Source: Actinomycetes bacterium (GTDB lineage Bacteria; Actinomycetota; Actinomycetes; Mycobacteriales; Pseudonocardiaceae). Taken from it: 43,657 nucleotides of DNA. Below, one piece after another: positions 42,571-43,657 of this stretch. Location: contig JAJYTH010000018.1 of NCBI GenBank assembly GCA_021793175.1, forward strand, positions 1 through 43,657, read 5' to 3'. Both the position numbers and the translations under genes were made by a program. Positions within the stretch are counted from its first letter, which is position 1; each line of letters begins with the position of its first letter. The notes beneath the pieces were generated by a model. The model had not been told where the DNA came from and made no database searches. It was given only the letters and a program-made list of their open reading frames with translations.

Positions 42571-43089
42571 ATGACAACGGACCAGGCGGACATCACCACG
42601 ACGACTCCCCGACCCGGACGCTACGAGATCGACACCGCGCACTCCACAGTCACGTTCAACACGACACACCTGTTCGGACTGCTCCCGGTACGCGGGACTT
42701 TCACCATCTCCAGCGGGACCGTCGACATCGCCGAGCCGGTCGGCGAGTCCGACATCCGGGTCGAGATCGACGCGACCAGCTTCCGCACCCCGGTCGCCAT
42801 GCGGGACAAGGTCGTGCGCTCGCCGATGTACCTCGACACCGACCGGCACCCGACGATCACCTTCACTTCGCAGCGGTGGGACGGCGGGACGATCACGGGC
42901 GCGTTGACGGTGCGCGGCGTGACCAAGCCCGTCACGCTCCTCATGGAGAGCACCGCCCTGGACGGCGATTCCTTCACCGTCCGCGCCGCGGCACGTGTCG
43001 ACCGCACCGAGTTCGGAGTGACCGCGACCCCCGGCATGGCCGGGCGCTACCTTCTCTTCTCCTCGATCGTGCGCTGCGTACGAAGGTGA
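42571..43089 (+). CDS. yceI: YceI-family lipocalin-like protein
   Basis: The 172-aa product starts at ATG 42571. It shows the YceI pattern: GRYEIDTAHSTVTFNTTHLF, VRGTFTISSGTVDIAEP, SPMYLDTDRHPTITFTSQRW, GALTVRGVTKPVTL and RTEFGVTATPGMAGR. The fold is a beta barrel that binds long isoprenoid chains in characterised relatives. No signal peptide is present, so it is cytoplasmic, as in many actinobacterial members. Confidence 0.93.
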   Translation: MTTDQADITTTTPRPGRYEIDTAHSTVTFNTTHLFGLLPVRGTFTISSGTVDIAEPVGESDIRVEIDATSFRTPVAMRDKVVRSPMYLDTDRHPTITFTSQRWDGGTITGALTVRGVTKPVTLLMESTALDGDSFTVRAAARVDRTEFGVTATPGMAGRYLLFSSIVRCVRR

Positions 43090-43483
43090 CCTGTTTCCGG
43101 GGGCCGCGATACCGACGAACCCGTCTCGGCCGCCGCGATCCATCCGGTTCGGCCTTGCTTTCGACGCGTGTCGACAACACCTCGAAGGCGCGTACCCGAT
43201 GATCTTTTCGCGAACGTGCTGTCACGTCCGCGGACATGCCTTCATCAGTGGATTCGCCGCCTCCTCGCGTTGTCGTACTTGCGGACGGCGAACGCGGCCG
43301 CCTCATCCAGCAGTCCGCGCACCACCGGCCAGATCTGCCGCGGATTGAGCACGCATACCCAGTGCTGCCAGGACAGCAGCGATCACCACGAACGAATGAC
43401 CGACGACAGCAACCGGAGACCCGACGGCCGGAGGGCTACTACGGTTTCGTCCGACGAAACCCGCGACCGCCCCCAGGCATACG
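43090..43483. other. gene-poor stretch with one possible gene fragment
   Basis: No convincing gene lies here. On the minus strand the segment 43245-43382 encodes a gene-like C-terminal stretch (LNPRQIWPVVRGLLDEAAAF, then AVRKYDNARRRRIH and a stop) that is preceded by an in-frame stop and has no good start. It may be the tail of a decayed gene. I do not recognise its family. Confidence 0.4.
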
Positions 43484-43516
43484 AAAAAGACCTGCCCAGA
43501 AAGGGCAGGTCTTTTT
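43484..43516 (-). terminator. strong terminator of the right-edge tRNA cluster
   Basis: AAAAAGACCTGCCC (43484-43497) and GGGCAGGTCTTTTT (43503-43516) form a perfect stem with a five-base loop and T-runs on both strands. It starts 16 bases after the tRNA-Phe 3' end, reading leftward, and could act in both directions. Confidence 0.92.
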
Positions 43517-43531
43517 GAAACTTTATGACCG

Positions 43532-43604
43532 TGGCCAGGGCCGGGGTCGAACCGGCGACCTTCCGCTTTTCAGGCGGACGCTCTACCAACTGAGCTACCT
43601 GGCC
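43532..43604 (-). tRNA. tRNA-Phe (anticodon GAA)
   Basis: The acceptor GGCCAGG (complement of 43598-43604) pairs with CCTGGCC (complement of 43533-43539), with A as discriminator. The anticodon arm CCGCC-TGAAAAG-CGG gives GAA, and the T arm CCGGTTCGACCCCGG is standard. No CCA is encoded. Confidence 0.96.
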
Positions 43605-43635
43605 AGGACGCCGGTCCACCACCGGAACGCCGTTG

Positions 43636-43657
43636 CGACCCTGACGGGACTCGAACC
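43636..43657 (-). tRNA. 3' end of a second tRNA, probably tRNA-Asp (cut by window edge)
   Basis: The complement of 43636-43657 reads as the 3' half of a T arm (GGTTCGAGTCCCGT), the acceptor strand CAGGGTC and a G discriminator. G73 and the adjacent tRNA-Phe are usual for tRNA-Asp in actinobacteria. The anticodon is outside the window. Confidence 0.75.

Noticed and set aside
43168..43518. A 116-codon plus-strand frame before the tRNA-Phe terminator
   Set aside because: It runs through the terminator hairpin and has no recognisable features or ribosome site.

Overview
The window is high-GC DNA with GTG/TTG starts, tightly packed and overlapping genes, an IniB/IniA/IniC locus, a mycoredoxin-like protein, LGFP cell-wall repeats and F420-type enzyme debris. 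This points to a mycolate-type or related actinobacterium; a Pseudonocardiaceae member such as Saccharomonospora or Amycolatopsis is my best guess from general resemblance, not from any search. No CRISPR array, rRNA or intact insertion sequence was seen.

Layout, left to right. 1-5470: 5' part of a MetE-like methyltransferase, two small membrane proteins flanking a long dyad, a short-form transketolase, tRNA-Ser(GGA) with its terminator, and a SulP sulfate-type transporter broken by a one-base frameshift and a 3' deletion. 5509-8428: copper operon csoR-copZ-copA, with a clear dyad in front of csoR. 8541-12201: four genes coding two small helical proteins, a 922-aa FtsK/SpoIIIE ATPase of three-domain, EccC-like layout, and a third helical protein. 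12202-13618: a decayed ImmA/IrrE peptidase plus PIN-domain module. 13481-22181: an ini-type locus, iniB-iniA-iniC on the minus strand, divergent from an Hsp70-like gene translationally coupled to an 838-aa MalT/LuxR-type regulator that resembles mycobacterial IniR. 22174-24714: secreted PQQ-type sugar dehydrogenase with PKD and LGFP modules.

24850-33880 is mostly housekeeping: tRNA-Ser(CGA), tadA and its associated gene, an M20 amidohydrolase, tyrA, a small MT0933-like antitoxin, a FUSC membrane protein, a lipoprotein, a gabD-type dehydrogenase, a coiled-coil protein and a glutaredoxin-like protein. 33881-34552 is a gene graveyard holding an F420-type nitroreductase remnant and a probable TetR scrap. 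Then come an OsmC peroxidase, an orphan ketosynthase, a PAS4-GGDEF-EAL protein, the lactate-utilisation operon lutABC, a cytidine-deaminase-like gene, a YceI protein, and at the right edge tRNA-Phe and a partial tRNA (probably Asp) read leftward into a strong terminator.

The most interesting stretch is 8541-22181. It places an EccC-like ATPase with WXG100-sized helical partners beside a dynamin pair (IniA/IniC), an IniB-type acidic repeat protein, a catalytically degenerate Hsp70-like protein and a MalT-like switch. I infer a membrane or envelope-stress machine. The ini half is known from mycobacteria; the Hsp70-like partner and the linkage to the FtsK cassette are the parts I cannot match to a described system.
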